Program-made: the position numbers and the translations under genes
Assembly (NCBI GenBank): GCA_027486765.1
Contig: JAIXOO010000080.1
Span: 1 to 48,025 of the forward strand
DNA from: Saprospiraceae bacterium
Lineage (GTDB): Bacteria > Bacteroidota > Bacteroidia > Chitinophagales > Saprospiraceae
Direction: 5' to 3'
Length of the DNA: 48,025 bases
In this document: positions 8,583 through 18,900 of the stretch, one piece after another
Layout: the number at the start of each line of letters is the position of its first letter
Numbering within the stretch: position 1 is the stretch's first letter
The notes under the pieces: model-generated
What the model saw: the letters and a program-made list of their open reading frames with translations, nothing else
What the model was told of the DNA's origin: nothing
The model's database searches: none

Positions 8583-9626
8583 CTACCAATTACATCCAAT
8601 GTGGAGGTTTGATATTTTACTATTTCCTGTTTCAGAAGTTTGATCCAAGTGCAGTCCTATAGAACTTATAGTAACGGTCGCACCATTGCCGTTTAGAATA
8701 TCATCGTCAAAAATGGGAATAATCCTAGTATATGTGCTTTCATTTCCTGTGGTGAAGTTGTTCTCGCTAAAACTGAAAGGGATATTGCTGCTACCTCCTC
8801 CTGAAGAAGTTACAAAAATATTCCCCACTATGGCTGCATCATAAGTACATTGAGTTTGATCTCCGTTCCAAATGCCAAATGCAGCTCTTTTTTCATGATC
8901 GAAATAAACAGTACCCGCAACTTCTATTGAGAGACCACCTGTAACTGTAAAAATACTTTCGACCACAGCTACTTCCATATCAATTTTTCTGGTATCACTT
9001 GGGCTCCGAACGTCATATAATCCTAAATAAGAAGGGCAGTTTCGTAATCTTGTTGTTTTTAATAGTACAGGATGCACATAAACCCCATTTTCTAAATCTG
9101 ATTGTTTAGTCAATTTAGCCCTTTCCAATTTATCTAAGTCACCATCAGGAACAGAGATTAGAAATTCATCCACAGTGTAATGAACTATTGATTTTCCAAC
9201 ACGCAGTTGATTTTTTTCTCCAATAAGCCAACCAAAGGTACCAATCTCTAATCTTGGTCTAATTTTATGGCCATCAATCTTAATTAAGCCATTATAATTG
9301 GCCTTTAACTTTTCCCAATCTTCCTGAGTTTCTTCAACACCCAAGGATTGCTTTGCGTTAACATAGTGAAATTTCACTGATTCGAACCCAATTTGATGCT
9401 GCCAGCGCATAATCTCATTTTCACTAGCGGTTTTAATGAAATTACGAACGCTTCGAAGAGCTTCGATGTCTGGAAAAAACAATTCACCATCTTTTACCAA
9501 TACATCATTTGAGTCAGGGAAATTCGTGGAGTCTACACTCAAGCTGTCCTTGTTACAGGCTGTAAAAAACACAAGTAGCATGAAAAACAAGCAGCTGCTC
9601 TTGCAAATGGTTGCAATTAGTTTCAT
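8583..9626 (-). CDS. Lipoprotein of unknown function
   Basis: I do not recognise this 347-aa protein. It starts with a lipoprotein signal (SSCLFFMLLVFFTACNKD, lipobox FTAC with Cys at about 24), so it should be anchored in the outer membrane. The first half is mixed helical and charged (EALRSVRNFIKTASENEIMRW); the second half is strand-rich with a Gly/Ser linker (TSSGGGSSNIPF) and ends in two short beta segments and a cysteine-containing tail (SNLHIGCNW). It appears monocistronic: a -7 box lies about 100 bases upstream and a hairpin follows. No enzymatic motif is visible. Its lower G+C content and its neighbour suggest a lineage-specific secreted pair. Confidence 0.65.
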   Translation of the reverse strand: MKLIATICKSSCLFFMLLVFFTACNKDSLSVDSTNFPDSNDVLVKDGELFFPDIEALRSVRNFIKTASENEIMRWQHQIGFESVKFHYVNAKQSLGVEETQEDWEKLKANYNGLIKIDGHKIRPRLEIGTFGWLIGEKNQLRVGKSIVHYTVDEFLISVPDGDLDKLERAKLTKQSDLENGVYVHPVLLKTTRLRNCPSYLGLYDVRSPSDTRKIDMEVAVVESIFTVTGGLSIEVAGTVYFDHEKRAAFGIWNGDQTQCTYDAAIVGNIFVTSSGGGSSNIPFSFSENNFTTGNESTYTRIIPIFDDDILNGNGATVTISSIGLHLDQTSETGNSKISNLHIGCNW

Positions 9627-9729
9627 CTTTGCAATGATTTATTAAGTTAAATAATTGGCTCTGGTTGGTTCTGTCATAACCAGCTGGAGCCTTTTTGATT
9701 CCGTAATTTGTCAATCAATTAATACATTG

Positions 9730-9766
9730 CAAATATACCCTTAAAAGCAATTCAGAAATCGGCAAA
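9730..9766 (-). promoter_or_regulatory. Putative promoter of the lipoprotein gene
   Basis: On the minus strand 9730-9737 reads TATATTTG, an exact -7 match, with TTTG (9763-9766) 25 bases upstream as a loosely spaced -33. A tandem GGCAAAATTC GGCAAAATTC direct repeat (9761-9780) overlaps the -33 and could bind a regulator. The leader to the ATG at 9626 would be about 95 bases. Confidence 0.4.
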
Positions 9767-9794
9767 ATTCGGCAAAATTCGGAGTTACAATCTA

Positions 9795-12700
9795 CTACCT
9801 CATCAACACCACATCCCCCTTATACATTTTTGTCTGCCCGCCCAACTGTTCAATTTCGATCCAATAGACGTACACCCCGGGAATTGGTACCTCTCCCTTG
9901 ATGCGGCCGTCCCAGCCACTCAGGTTATCCATCGGAAAGTTTTCCCTTTCAAAAATCATCTCACCCCAGCGCGTGTAAATGCGCATCATGCGGATATTGG
10001 TGGCGCTAAATGGACCGCCGTAAATGGTGAAAAAGTCGTTTTTGCCGTCGCCATTGGGTGAAAATACATTGGGGATAAACACACCACAATCATCGGCATT
10101 GATGGCGTCGTCGAGGCGGAAGGTGTCTCTACAAGTGTTTTCGTAACTGGCGATCAATGTAATGTCAAAAGTCCCGGCGCTGAACACTGTACCCGGGTTT
10201 TCCAGTTCCGATTGTTCGCCATTGCCCAGATCCCATTCCCAACGGTTGGCACCACGCGAGAGGTTTTGTAGGATAACTGTAAAAGGAGCACAGCCGGTAG
10301 AGTCACCATTGATGGTAAAATTGGCTTCCGGTTTGCTGCGTACCAAGAGGGGTTTGGTGATGGTATTTTCACAACCATTCGGGAAATCCTTGATGGTCAG
10401 ACTCACATTGACCATGCCACCCCCTGATTGGTAACTGTGCTGAGGGGAATAAGACACCGAATCAATTCGCCCATCGCCAAAGTCCCAGCGGAAAGCAGCC
10501 CGTTCATCCGATCGGTTGAGAAATTGGGTCGGCTGCCCCTCACAAGCGTAGCGCTCGGTGGCAAAATTGACATCGGGCAGGGACTGGATGTTGACCACTC
10601 GACTAAGTGAATCATAGCCACAGCCCGTTCGGGCAATGAGGGTCACGGTAAGGGTGGTATCTGGATCTCGATAAACATAGGTTGGGTTGGGGTCTTGTGA
10701 AACGCCACCATCTCCAAATTTCCAGAATACCCTACTGGGCAAAGGTGCGGAGGCGTCCCGAAACTGGATGGGTTTATTGGGACAAATGTTGTAATCATCC
10801 AAGCTAAAAAAGGCCTGTACCCCGGGAGAGGTAACGGTCAGTTGGAACGTATCCATCGAGACCCCACAGAGGTTGCTCACTTCCAGCTTGATCAAATATT
10901 GTAGCGTGGTGGTATCTGCCACATACTTCTGCACAAATACATTGCGACAGGTACTGTCGCGAATGCCGTTGCCAAAATCCCAATAGCAGGCTTCTGGAGC
11001 ACCCGTAGAACGGTTGGTGATCGTGGCAGTAACGGGAGAACACTGGTTACTCAATGAGTCCAGACCAATCAATGCTTTGGGAAAAGGCAACACACTGATG
11101 GTGCTTTCCTCTTTGCTCGCTCCACATTGGTTCACAATGTTGAGCGAGACCATGAAATTACGTATCCGGCTGCTGTCGTTGGTGTAGACATAGTTGGTGT
11201 CGGGCTGGTAGGTTCGCAGCGAATCGCTGGTTGATCGGCCAAAATTCCAGGTATAGGTCAGCCCATCCCTTTGTGGTTCATTGGGTAGAAAGCTCACATT
11301 GAAAGGCGAGCAACCTTCATCCCCACTGGGGGTAAACGCAGCCGAAGGTGGTGGAGCAATGACCGTCAGTGTTTGGGTCAAAGTATCGGAACACGCACCA
11401 ATGATGGCAATTTGGGTGATCTGCTGGTCTCCATCCGGAATAAATTGAAAGGGCGGAGGATCCAATGGAATATCCCCCAACAACCACCGCGAGCGCTCCG
11501 CTTTGGTGCCACTCAGGTCAATCTGAATCACTTGATTGGAGCACAAGTTGCCTTGGGGTTGGAAACCTGCCTGTGGGCGCGTAACGCTTACAAAAGCCGT
11601 ATCGATACTGCGGCAGCCAATAGGATTGACCACGGTATAAAACACGGCTACCGAATCGGCGGGGGTACTCAATTGGCGGGCGTCAAAATTCTCCCCTACG
11701 ATACAAGCGGGGCAAGTTGTGGAGCTCCAGGTGCCTCCCAATGGTAAGCCTTGCAACGGCGTTGCCGAGTTGAAACAAACATCTCCGGCCTGGGCTTCCA
11801 GGGTGACCCTTTGCACATCAATGATCACGGAATCCTGCTGTGCACAAGTCCCGGTGCCATTGTTGTAGATGATTTTAAAGGAACCCGCCTCCTGGGGATT
11901 GAAACTGAATTGTCCGGCACTGTTGCTGATGAAGCGGGTATCCTGCCAGGTGCCCCCGGCAGCGGATACAGCCAGATTGAAGGAACCTGATCTTTCACAC
12001 ACCGACGTGTCGCGGGCAGGGCTGGTAATCTGCAAAGGATCGGGCGTTCGCACAAAAAAAGTATCGGTCACGATTTGTGTCCCACAAACATCCGTCAATG
12101 TAGCTTCAACCACATAAGGAGTATTGGTTGACCCCAAATCCAACGGAAAAGAGGGGGCTCTCACCCCGTTCACACTGTACACCGCGTTGGGGATGATGGG
12201 ATTGGGCGTGTAACTGATCTGGTTGCACTCGTCCTGCTGGGGTGTCAGGCGCAGGACGACTCTGGCCTGGACTTCAAAAGTAGTGGTGTCGCGGCGCTCA
12301 CAACTTCCGTCGCCACGTACGTAGATAACCGGGAAAGTACCCGTATTGACTGGGTTAAAAGCGAAGCCTGAGCCAACCCGGATAACTTGATCTCCACGAA
12401 ATTCCCCTCCAGCGGGTAGTGCAGCCAGACTGCGGGCAGTATCGCCTTGGCACACCTGATTTACGGGCAGCAAGGGTTGGGTGATCCCCACCGGGAGTGC
12501 CCCAGTAACCACGAAGGTATCGCGGGATTCCTGGCGGCCACAAGCGTTTTCCAAGGTGGCCACAACCGTATACACATCTCGGTTGGTGCTGACGGTAATG
12601 GGCACCGGGAAAGTCCTGATGGGGGCGCCATTCAGGCTATACAGTGCTTTATTGATCTGAGGGATGGTGGTATAATCAAAATCGAGGCACTCATCCGTTT

Positions 12701-14123
12701 GGGGGCGAATGTTCAGCCGTACATTTTCCTCTACGGTTACCTGCACGGTGTCGCGGCGCTCACAAGCTCCGACGCCTCGCACGTAAATCAGGGGAAAAAC
12801 GCCCGCCTGATTGGGGTTGAATACATCCCGATTGCCTTGCCGACTGACGTTGCTCCCAACCCAACGCCCACCAAAAGGCCCCGCACTGAGCGTTATCGCA
12901 TTGGTCCGTTCACATACCGTGGTGTCTTTGCCGGGGGCAGAAATGCTGACATTTTCGGGTTGAAGTACAAAAAATGTATCTGCGCGCATTTGGTTGCCAC
13001 ACTCATTGTTGAGGCGGACTTCCACGATGTAAGGCAAGGTGGTGGCAGGTAACGTGGTTGGAAAATTGGCAACTGCTACATCAATGCCATTGATTTTGTA
13101 ACTCGCATTCATATTGAAAGGATCGGGGCGGTAGTTCAGCGAGATACAGCCATCATCTTGTAATTTCAGTGGTAGCAGCGCTTCGGCAGCTTTGGCTTCG
13201 ATGGTCAATACCTTGCGGCTCGGGCGGTCACAGGCATTGTTGGCCGTCAAAGTGATGGTATAGGTACCGGGGTCGATGATGTCCAGGCGGACGATTTCGC
13301 TGCGGTTGTTGCCTCTGACCCATTGGGTGCGCCCACCACCAGAGATGCTCCAGTTGTACAAGCTGGCATTGGTGGTACCCATGCCGTTTAGGCGCACGAT
13401 GTTGCCTTGCGACAAGCACAACACATAACGGTCGGCAGCCACTTCGATTACCCCGGAGTCCGCTTTCGCTACAGCCATTGGTTCGCCTAGAACCCGAATG
13501 GGTTGCTCGATGCTTTCGGTGCCACAAGTATTTTTAGCGGTGAGTTTTACGGTACGGTTACCTAAATCTGCGTAAGTATGTTTGGGGCTTTTTTCCACAC
13601 TGGTATTCCCATCTCCAAAATCCCAGGTAAATTGCATCTCCATGTCATTGCTGGGGCAGCTTTGGTTGTTGAACTGGACTTCATTGCCGGTACAAACGAC
13701 ATTGTTGGAGTTGATCAAAATTTGAGGTCGGGGGGGCATTTTGTAGGTCAAAAACTTACTCACGTTTTCCGGTACACTATTGGAATAGGTGGCAAAAACG
13801 GAAATCTGCACACAAAAACCACCCACGTCGCCCAAGGGGCAGGCGTAGGCACATTCATCGAGGTATTGGCTGGTATTGTATTTGTGGCGCAAAATCAAGG
13901 AGTCGCCTTTGGCGATGGTGAACGGGGCAGTGCCGTCACCCCAGTTGAGGGTGATGTTGCGCAAATCCAGACTTGGGTTGGGAGTGATTCGAATTTGAAC
14001 TACACTATCGGCAACACAACGTACCTCTGCCCCATTTAGCACTGTAACCTGTACAGTTTGAGCTTTAACAACAAAAGAGGCAGCCATCAAGACTATAATG
14101 CCTACAACGTGTTTCAGTGACAT
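9795..14123 (-). CDS. Giant PKD-domain surface protein with T9SS type B (gliding) C-terminal domain
   Basis: The 1442-aa product has a signal peptide (MSLKHVVGIIVLMAASFVVKAQ), an array of PKD-type beta-sandwiches and a C-terminal sorting domain. PKD hallmarks recur: FTWDFGDGNTS, CYWDFGNGIRDS, VFWKFGDGG, FRWDFGDGRID and RWEWDLGNGEQ. Between about residues 390 and 780 are three related units, each with a VCERxDT-like cysteine motif and a GxxPVIYVRG-like strand, suggesting internal duplication. The C-terminus has the CHU_C/gliding-associated signature: IPNVFSPNGDGKNDFF, then YTRWGEMIFER, GWDGRIKG and VPIPGVYVYWIE. Such proteins cross the outer membrane through the type IX system and attach to the cell surface, where they act as adhesins or in gliding. 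It is read divergently from the GH3 gene at 14380, across a 256-base AT-rich gap. Confidence 0.9.
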   Translation of the reverse strand: MSLKHVVGIIVLMAASFVVKAQTVQVTVLNGAEVRCVADSVVQIRITPNPSLDLRNITLNWGDGTAPFTIAKGDSLILRHKYNTSQYLDECAYACPLGDVGGFCVQISVFATYSNSVPENVSKFLTYKMPPRPQILINSNNVVCTGNEVQFNNQSCPSNDMEMQFTWDFGDGNTSVEKSPKHTYADLGNRTVKLTAKNTCGTESIEQPIRVLGEPMAVAKADSGVIEVAADRYVLCLSQGNIVRLNGMGTTNASLYNWSISGGGRTQWVRGNNRSEIVRLDIIDPGTYTITLTANNACDRPSRKVLTIEAKAAEALLPLKLQDDGCISLNYRPDPFNMNASYKINGIDVAVANFPTTLPATTLPYIVEVRLNNECGNQMRADTFFVLQPENVSISAPGKDTTVCERTNAITLSAGPFGGRWVGSNVSRQGNRDVFNPNQAGVFPLIYVRGVGACERRDTVQVTVEENVRLNIRPQTDECLDFDYTTIPQINKALYSLNGAPIRTFPVPITVSTNRDVYTVVATLENACGRQESRDTFVVTGALPVGITQPLLPVNQVCQGDTARSLAALPAGGEFRGDQVIRVGSGFAFNPVNTGTFPVIYVRGDGSCERRDTTTFEVQARVVLRLTPQQDECNQISYTPNPIIPNAVYSVNGVRAPSFPLDLGSTNTPYVVEATLTDVCGTQIVTDTFFVRTPDPLQITSPARDTSVCERSGSFNLAVSAAGGTWQDTRFISNSAGQFSFNPQEAGSFKIIYNNGTGTCAQQDSVIIDVQRVTLEAQAGDVCFNSATPLQGLPLGGTWSSTTCPACIVGENFDARQLSTPADSVAVFYTVVNPIGCRSIDTAFVSVTRPQAGFQPQGNLCSNQVIQIDLSGTKAERSRWLLGDIPLDPPPFQFIPDGDQQITQIAIIGACSDTLTQTLTVIAPPPSAAFTPSGDEGCSPFNVSFLPNEPQRDGLTYTWNFGRSTSDSLRTYQPDTNYVYTNDSSRIRNFMVSLNIVNQCGASKEESTISVLPFPKALIGLDSLSNQCSPVTATITNRSTGAPEACYWDFGNGIRDSTCRNVFVQKYVADTTTLQYLIKLEVSNLCGVSMDTFQLTVTSPGVQAFFSLDDYNICPNKPIQFRDASAPLPSRVFWKFGDGGVSQDPNPTYVYRDPDTTLTVTLIARTGCGYDSLSRVVNIQSLPDVNFATERYACEGQPTQFLNRSDERAAFRWDFGDGRIDSVSYSPQHSYQSGGGMVNVSLTIKDFPNGCENTITKPLLVRSKPEANFTINGDSTGCAPFTVILQNLSRGANRWEWDLGNGEQSELENPGTVFSAGTFDITLIASYENTCRDTFRLDDAINADDCGVFIPNVFSPNGDGKNDFFTIYGGPFSATNIRMMRIYTRWGEMIFERENFPMDNLSGWDGRIKGEVPIPGVYVYWIEIEQLGGQTKMYKGDVVLMR

Positions 14124-14379
14124 GATTCATGGGTTTTATTACATAAAGGTGCAAAGATTGAATCGGGTACGCTAGGCCAATATTTTTCAGTAGTCCTTAA
14201 GAGTAACGCAAAGAAAGGACATTTTTTTATTTCATATAAATGGCGTATGCATTGTTTAAAAGGTTTTTCCGTCATTTTATGTTAATTTTTCGCAAAAAGG
14301 GAACGTAAAAAAATGATTCCATCAAAAACCCTGCAAAAACTTATTTTTGCCCCACTACTTATAATAGACTTGCATCAAA

Positions 14380-15879
14380 ATGGGGTTTCGTTCCAGGATT
14401 ATCAGACCTTTTGCCAAAAAAATTGCCCGCGACATCCAACGTTGGTCCGCTCATGCTGTGCAGGAGCAAGAACGCATTTTTAACCGTTTGATTGAAGTGG
14501 GCAAAACCACCGCTTTTGGTAAAGCCCATGGTTTTGAACAGATTCACAGTTACCAGGATTACGTCGAACGGGTGCCTATTCGCGACTACGAAGGCATCAA
14601 GCCCTACATAGAGCGCATCAAAGCGGGAGAAAATGATGTATTGTGGCGGGGCAAACCGGCCTATTTTGCCAAAACCTCGGGCACGACCTCAGGTGTAAAA
14701 TACATCCCAATTTCCAAAGACAGCATTCCCAATCACTTTGGCTCAGCGCGCAATGCCTTATTCAATTATTTTGCCCAAACCGGAAACGGTACCTGGCTGG
14801 ACGGTAAAGTGATTTTTTTATCGGGTAGCCCAGAGTTGAGTGAAACAGCAGGCATCCCCACCGGGCGTTTGTCGGGCATCTCCAATCACATGATCCCTGC
14901 CTGGCTGCGAAGTAGCCAAATGCCCAGTTACGAGACCAACTGCATCGAAGATTGGGAAACCAAGCTGGACAAAATTGTAACTGAAACCCTCCACCAAAAC
15001 ATGAGCCTCATCAGTGGCATTCCACCTTGGGTACAAATGTATTACGAGCGTTTGCTCGAACGCTCGGGCAAAAAAAGGGTATTGGACATTTTCCCTAATT
15101 TTTCGGTTTTTGTTTATGGAGGAGTCAATTATGAGCCCTATCGCGCCAAACTGGAAGAGCTGGTAGGGGCCAGCATTCCGAGTGTGGAGACCTATCCGGC
15201 CTCGGAGGGATTCATCGCCTTTCAGGATAACCAAAGCGAGCCAGGGCTTTTGCTAAACTCGGCATCGGGCATCTTTTTTGAATTTGTGCCAGCCGATGAA
15301 ATTTTCAATGAAAATCCCACCCGACTGTGGCTCAAAGATGTGCAAGCAGGCGTCAATTATGCACTCATCATCAACAATAACGCTGGGCTTTGGGGCTATA
15401 ATCTTGGCGATACGGTGCAGTTTGTTTCCACCAATCCCCATCGCCTGGTGGTCAGTGGGCGCATCAAGCACTTTATATCTGCTTTTGGCGAACACGTAAT
15501 TGGCAAAGAGGTAGAAGAGGCCATGCTACAAGTGTGCAAAGAGCAAGAGGTTAAAGTTGTCGAATTTACGGTTGCGCCGCAGGTGAATCCTCCTGTGGGT
15601 GGGCTTCCTTATCACGAGTGGCTGGTGGAGTTCGACCAAATTCCTGGAAACTTACCTGCTTTTGCCGCCCGTCTGGACGAATTGATGATCAGGCAAAATA
15701 TTTATTATCAGGATTTGATTGAAGGAAATATCCTCAGGCCTTTGGTGATTACCCCCCTGCGCAGGGATGCTTTCCGGGAGTACATGAAAAGCCAGGGCAA
15801 ATTGGGTGGACAGAATAAAGTACCGAGATTGGCCAACGATCGGGTGATTGCGGAAGAACTAATTCACGGGCAGTTATAA
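14380..15879 (+). CDS. GH3-family acyl-adenylating protein (second of two)
   Basis: The 499-aa product is a second bacterial GH3 protein, clearly diverged from the one at 2687-4228. The ATP-binding loop is the more canonical TSGTTSGVKYIPIS (residues 99-112), the acyl/nucleotide motif is VETYPASEGFIAFQD, and the C-lobe shows GLWGYNLGDTVQFVS and GRIKHFISAFGEHVIG. The tail has GKLGGQNKVPRL, matching GKMGGQHKFPRV in its paralogue. It should adenylate a carboxylic acid and transfer it to an amine or thiol; the substrate is unknown. It is an isolated gene between two T9SS surface-protein genes and ends in a perfect hairpin whose first bases overlap the stop codon. Confidence 0.9.
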   Translation: MGFRSRIIRPFAKKIARDIQRWSAHAVQEQERIFNRLIEVGKTTAFGKAHGFEQIHSYQDYVERVPIRDYEGIKPYIERIKAGENDVLWRGKPAYFAKTSGTTSGVKYIPISKDSIPNHFGSARNALFNYFAQTGNGTWLDGKVIFLSGSPELSETAGIPTGRLSGISNHMIPAWLRSSQMPSYETNCIEDWETKLDKIVTETLHQNMSLISGIPPWVQMYYERLLERSGKKRVLDIFPNFSVFVYGGVNYEPYRAKLEELVGASIPSVETYPASEGFIAFQDNQSEPGLLLNSASGIFFEFVPADEIFNENPTRLWLKDVQAGVNYALIINNNAGLWGYNLGDTVQFVSTNPHRLVVSGRIKHFISAFGEHVIGKEVEEAMLQVCKEQEVKVVEFTVAPQVNPPVGGLPYHEWLVEFDQIPGNLPAFAARLDELMIRQNIYYQDLIEGNILRPLVITPLRRDAFREYMKSQGKLGGQNKVPRLANDRVIAEELIHGQL

Positions 15880-15941
15880 AAACCACAAAACAGAGTGGGG
15901 CGCAAATGTACATTTACGCCCCACTCTGTTTTGTGGTTTTT
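15878..15941. terminator. Perfect bidirectional terminator hairpin
   Basis: Arms 15878-15902 and 15917-15941 pair over all 25 bases, starting with AAAAA and ending with TTTTT, so each strand gives a GC-rich stem followed by a U tract. The loop itself contains a 12-base palindrome (15904-15915), so the whole 64 bases is almost one stem. It sits between the convergent GH3 gene (stop 15877-15879) and the T9SS type A protein gene (3' end at 15952) and should end transcripts from both. Confidence 0.9.
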
Positions 15942-15951
15942 ACAAAAACAA

Positions 15952-18900
15952 TCAATCCAGTATAATCATCTTACGTGTTGCCGTAAACCCAGCGGCGTCC
16001 AAGGTGTAATAAAGCACCCCATTGCCTTGCAGGGCTTCTGCTTTGACGTTAATGCGATTGTTTCCTTTTGCAAACAAACTGCTATTCGACCACAACAAAC
16101 GCCCCGCTACATCCCGAATGCTCAAAGTGGCCTGGGTTGCCTCAGGTAAACTAAACTCTATCATCGTTTCATCCTTGAATGGATTTGGCGTATTTTGTTG
16201 TAGCAATGCTTCCACTGGAATAATCCGGGTGTTGCCCCAATCCAGCTGCACGCCGATGACTTCGTCAGTGTGGGTATATGCCTCGGCAGGAGTGCGGCGG
16301 CTATTGAGGCGCAAAACTTCGGAAAGACTACCTGCTGTTTTTGCCTTAAAGTGCAAGATCAACAGGGTTTGCTCAGCTGCACGCTGCACGCCATTTTCGT
16401 ACCAACTCAACGTAATGTTCCCTTCTGGGGCAAAAACGCCCAGGTTCTCGGCCTTGATGCTGCGGTAATCCAGGTTTTCCAGTTGCAGCTGTTTTGGATC
16501 AAAATTGAGGGTAAATTGATAGCCTTGCACTGAAGCCAGTTCTGCGGAAGTCAAGGCCACAGTCAAACTTTCCCCGGCTTTAAAGTTTTGTTCCGTCTGA
16601 TTGAGGCGTTCGGCCTTAATGTGTAGCGCCTGATTGCTGCGCAATGCACCAGCGGTGGCTGAACTGCTCGTTGCGCTGCCGTTCACATCCCCCATTTTAA
16701 TGCCCACAAAATCGCTGCTGGCTTTATCTTTCAAGTCATTCACGCTGATCACTTGTGGAAACTCTTCTTGCCAAGGGTTGCTCGGGTTGGGGAACTTGTA
16801 AGCAACTGGGATAAACTTCCAACTAGGCACCGAAGCAAATCGATCGTCCAAGCCCAGTACCAATTTGCGTACCTGAATGAGGTCAATGGTGGTAATGGTG
16901 CGGGAGTTGTTTACGTCTGCGGCAATGATTTGATAGGGGTCAGTCAGTAGTTTAGTCCCCAGGATGTGTTTCTGGATCTGGACCAGGTCAAAAGTTGATA
17001 CCCCATTCAAATGAGCTTTGTCGTATTGGGGTGTAAGTGTGAAATCGCCCCCTAATTGCAGTTTAGCAAAGTTGAATTTGCCTGTAGCACCTGAGTTTTG
17101 GCTTTGATTCGCCTGTTGTCCACTGATTTGTACATTGACTCCAGCGAGTGGCTCGGCATCAAGTGTGGTGATCAAGCCACTGATTTCTCCAGTATAACTG
17201 GCTCCGGTAGGGCACACTTTTCGGTTGTCTTGTAGCAGTAGGTAAGTCACACAGAAATCGTGGTTGCCCGCCTCATCCCAGGCGTGAATTTCCACGTTGA
17301 TGGTCACCCCGGCGTCAGCACAGGTAAAATTCAGCCCGGTTTGTTTAACATTTGGCGTTTCTCCTACCCGATTAATGGAGTATTTGGTCACCAACTTAAG
17401 GCCATTTTCGGTTTCAGGCCCTTGTCCGTTGCAATCGTATATTTTGGAAGCGACAAAATCTGTAGCCCATACGGCCATCATCCCGCCGCCGTTGCCATCT
17501 GGCATTAGGTCAGTGCTCAAGCCATTGATACAAATCGGTGCGGGTCCTTTCAGGTCGCGAATTTCGAATGGAATTCGTGTAGGCAAGCTTAGGTTGCCGC
17601 ACTCATCACGCACGACTACAATCAGATCGTGCTTGCCTTCGGGCAGATCACGGATGGTCACTTGATAAGCATTGCCAGCGCTCTCACGAATAGTCCAGCG
17701 TGGGGTGGCGAAAGGAATCATCAAACTCGGATCCAGGGTTTGGAAAGGCGCTACCATCAATTGTGCCCGCTCCAATTCCACCTTGTCGGTACAATTGTCT
17801 TTGGCGGTAAAATTGATGATGGCATCTGCCTTACAATCTGTAGTCCGGGTTGGGATTTTATCTAGTTTTGGAATATTCACCAAAGGCCGCTCTTCATCAT
17901 AAACCTTGATGATTTGGGTATACATGAAAGAGTGGAAATATTCACCTGGCTCAATCCCCAACTCACTGCCAACATAAGCGTCTTTGCAATAAGGAGGCGT
18001 GAAACGTTGATCGACATTTTCCGCTGGAGTTAAGTTTTGGGACAACCAAAACTCTTCATCACCATCGCGGTCTTTGTCTCTGACCAAAACATAAATAGGC
18101 GCTTTACCGTAATTGTTAAAAACAGCGCGGTCCAACAAATATACATTACCAACACTCATTGGGTCGCCACAACGGTCGTCGTAAGCGCACCAGTTCAGAA
18201 CGGTAAACGTGCGGAAAATTTTGTAACATTCATCATTCGAAGCATCGTAGCGCTTGTCAATCACATTGACTGTAAGCAAGTCGCAGGCCAACTCATCTTT
18301 GATCAAACTATCCACTAGTGGTTTGGCGCAGGTTTTTTGATCGGCGTCCTTGGGAAAACAGATGTTGTATTCGTGTACTGGCAAAACCTTGATGATTTGT
18401 GTGCAGGTAGTCGACATTGGCCCTTTCGAAGATTGTTTGGTAATGGTCCAAATGCGCTCAATGGTGCCCACGCCACATTTCAGTTTTTTTATGACCTTAT
18501 AAATTGTATCGATGTTTTCACAATCATTGCCACTCAAAACGATGACGTCGCCAAAACAACTCTTCATCGCAGTCGGGTTATCAATTGAGCCGATACATTT
18601 ATCATTGCAAAAAATCGTCGCATCGTAAGGAGCAGCGCAACGGGGTGCAATTTTATCTTCCAGTGCAATTTCAGCCCAGGCAAAATTCCGGTTGCCGCTA
18701 TTGTCTTCACCCCACAATTCGACGGTTACTTTTGCTGCGAGGTCACAGCAGAAAAAATCTGCACAAGGCAAGAGTGGGGTGAGTAGTTTTCCTTCTTCAG
18801 AAAGCACAAAAGTTTCTCCAAAACTGGCCAATTTCCCATCTCCGTCATAATCAATACCATCTGCTTTGCTCCAATCGCCGTCGGCAGGAAGTGGGTCTAA

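Noticed and set aside
12447..13052. 201-aa plus-strand open frame inside the PKD protein gene
   Set aside because: It lies opposite repeated PKD-type coding sequence with no start signal of its own and no recognisable motif.
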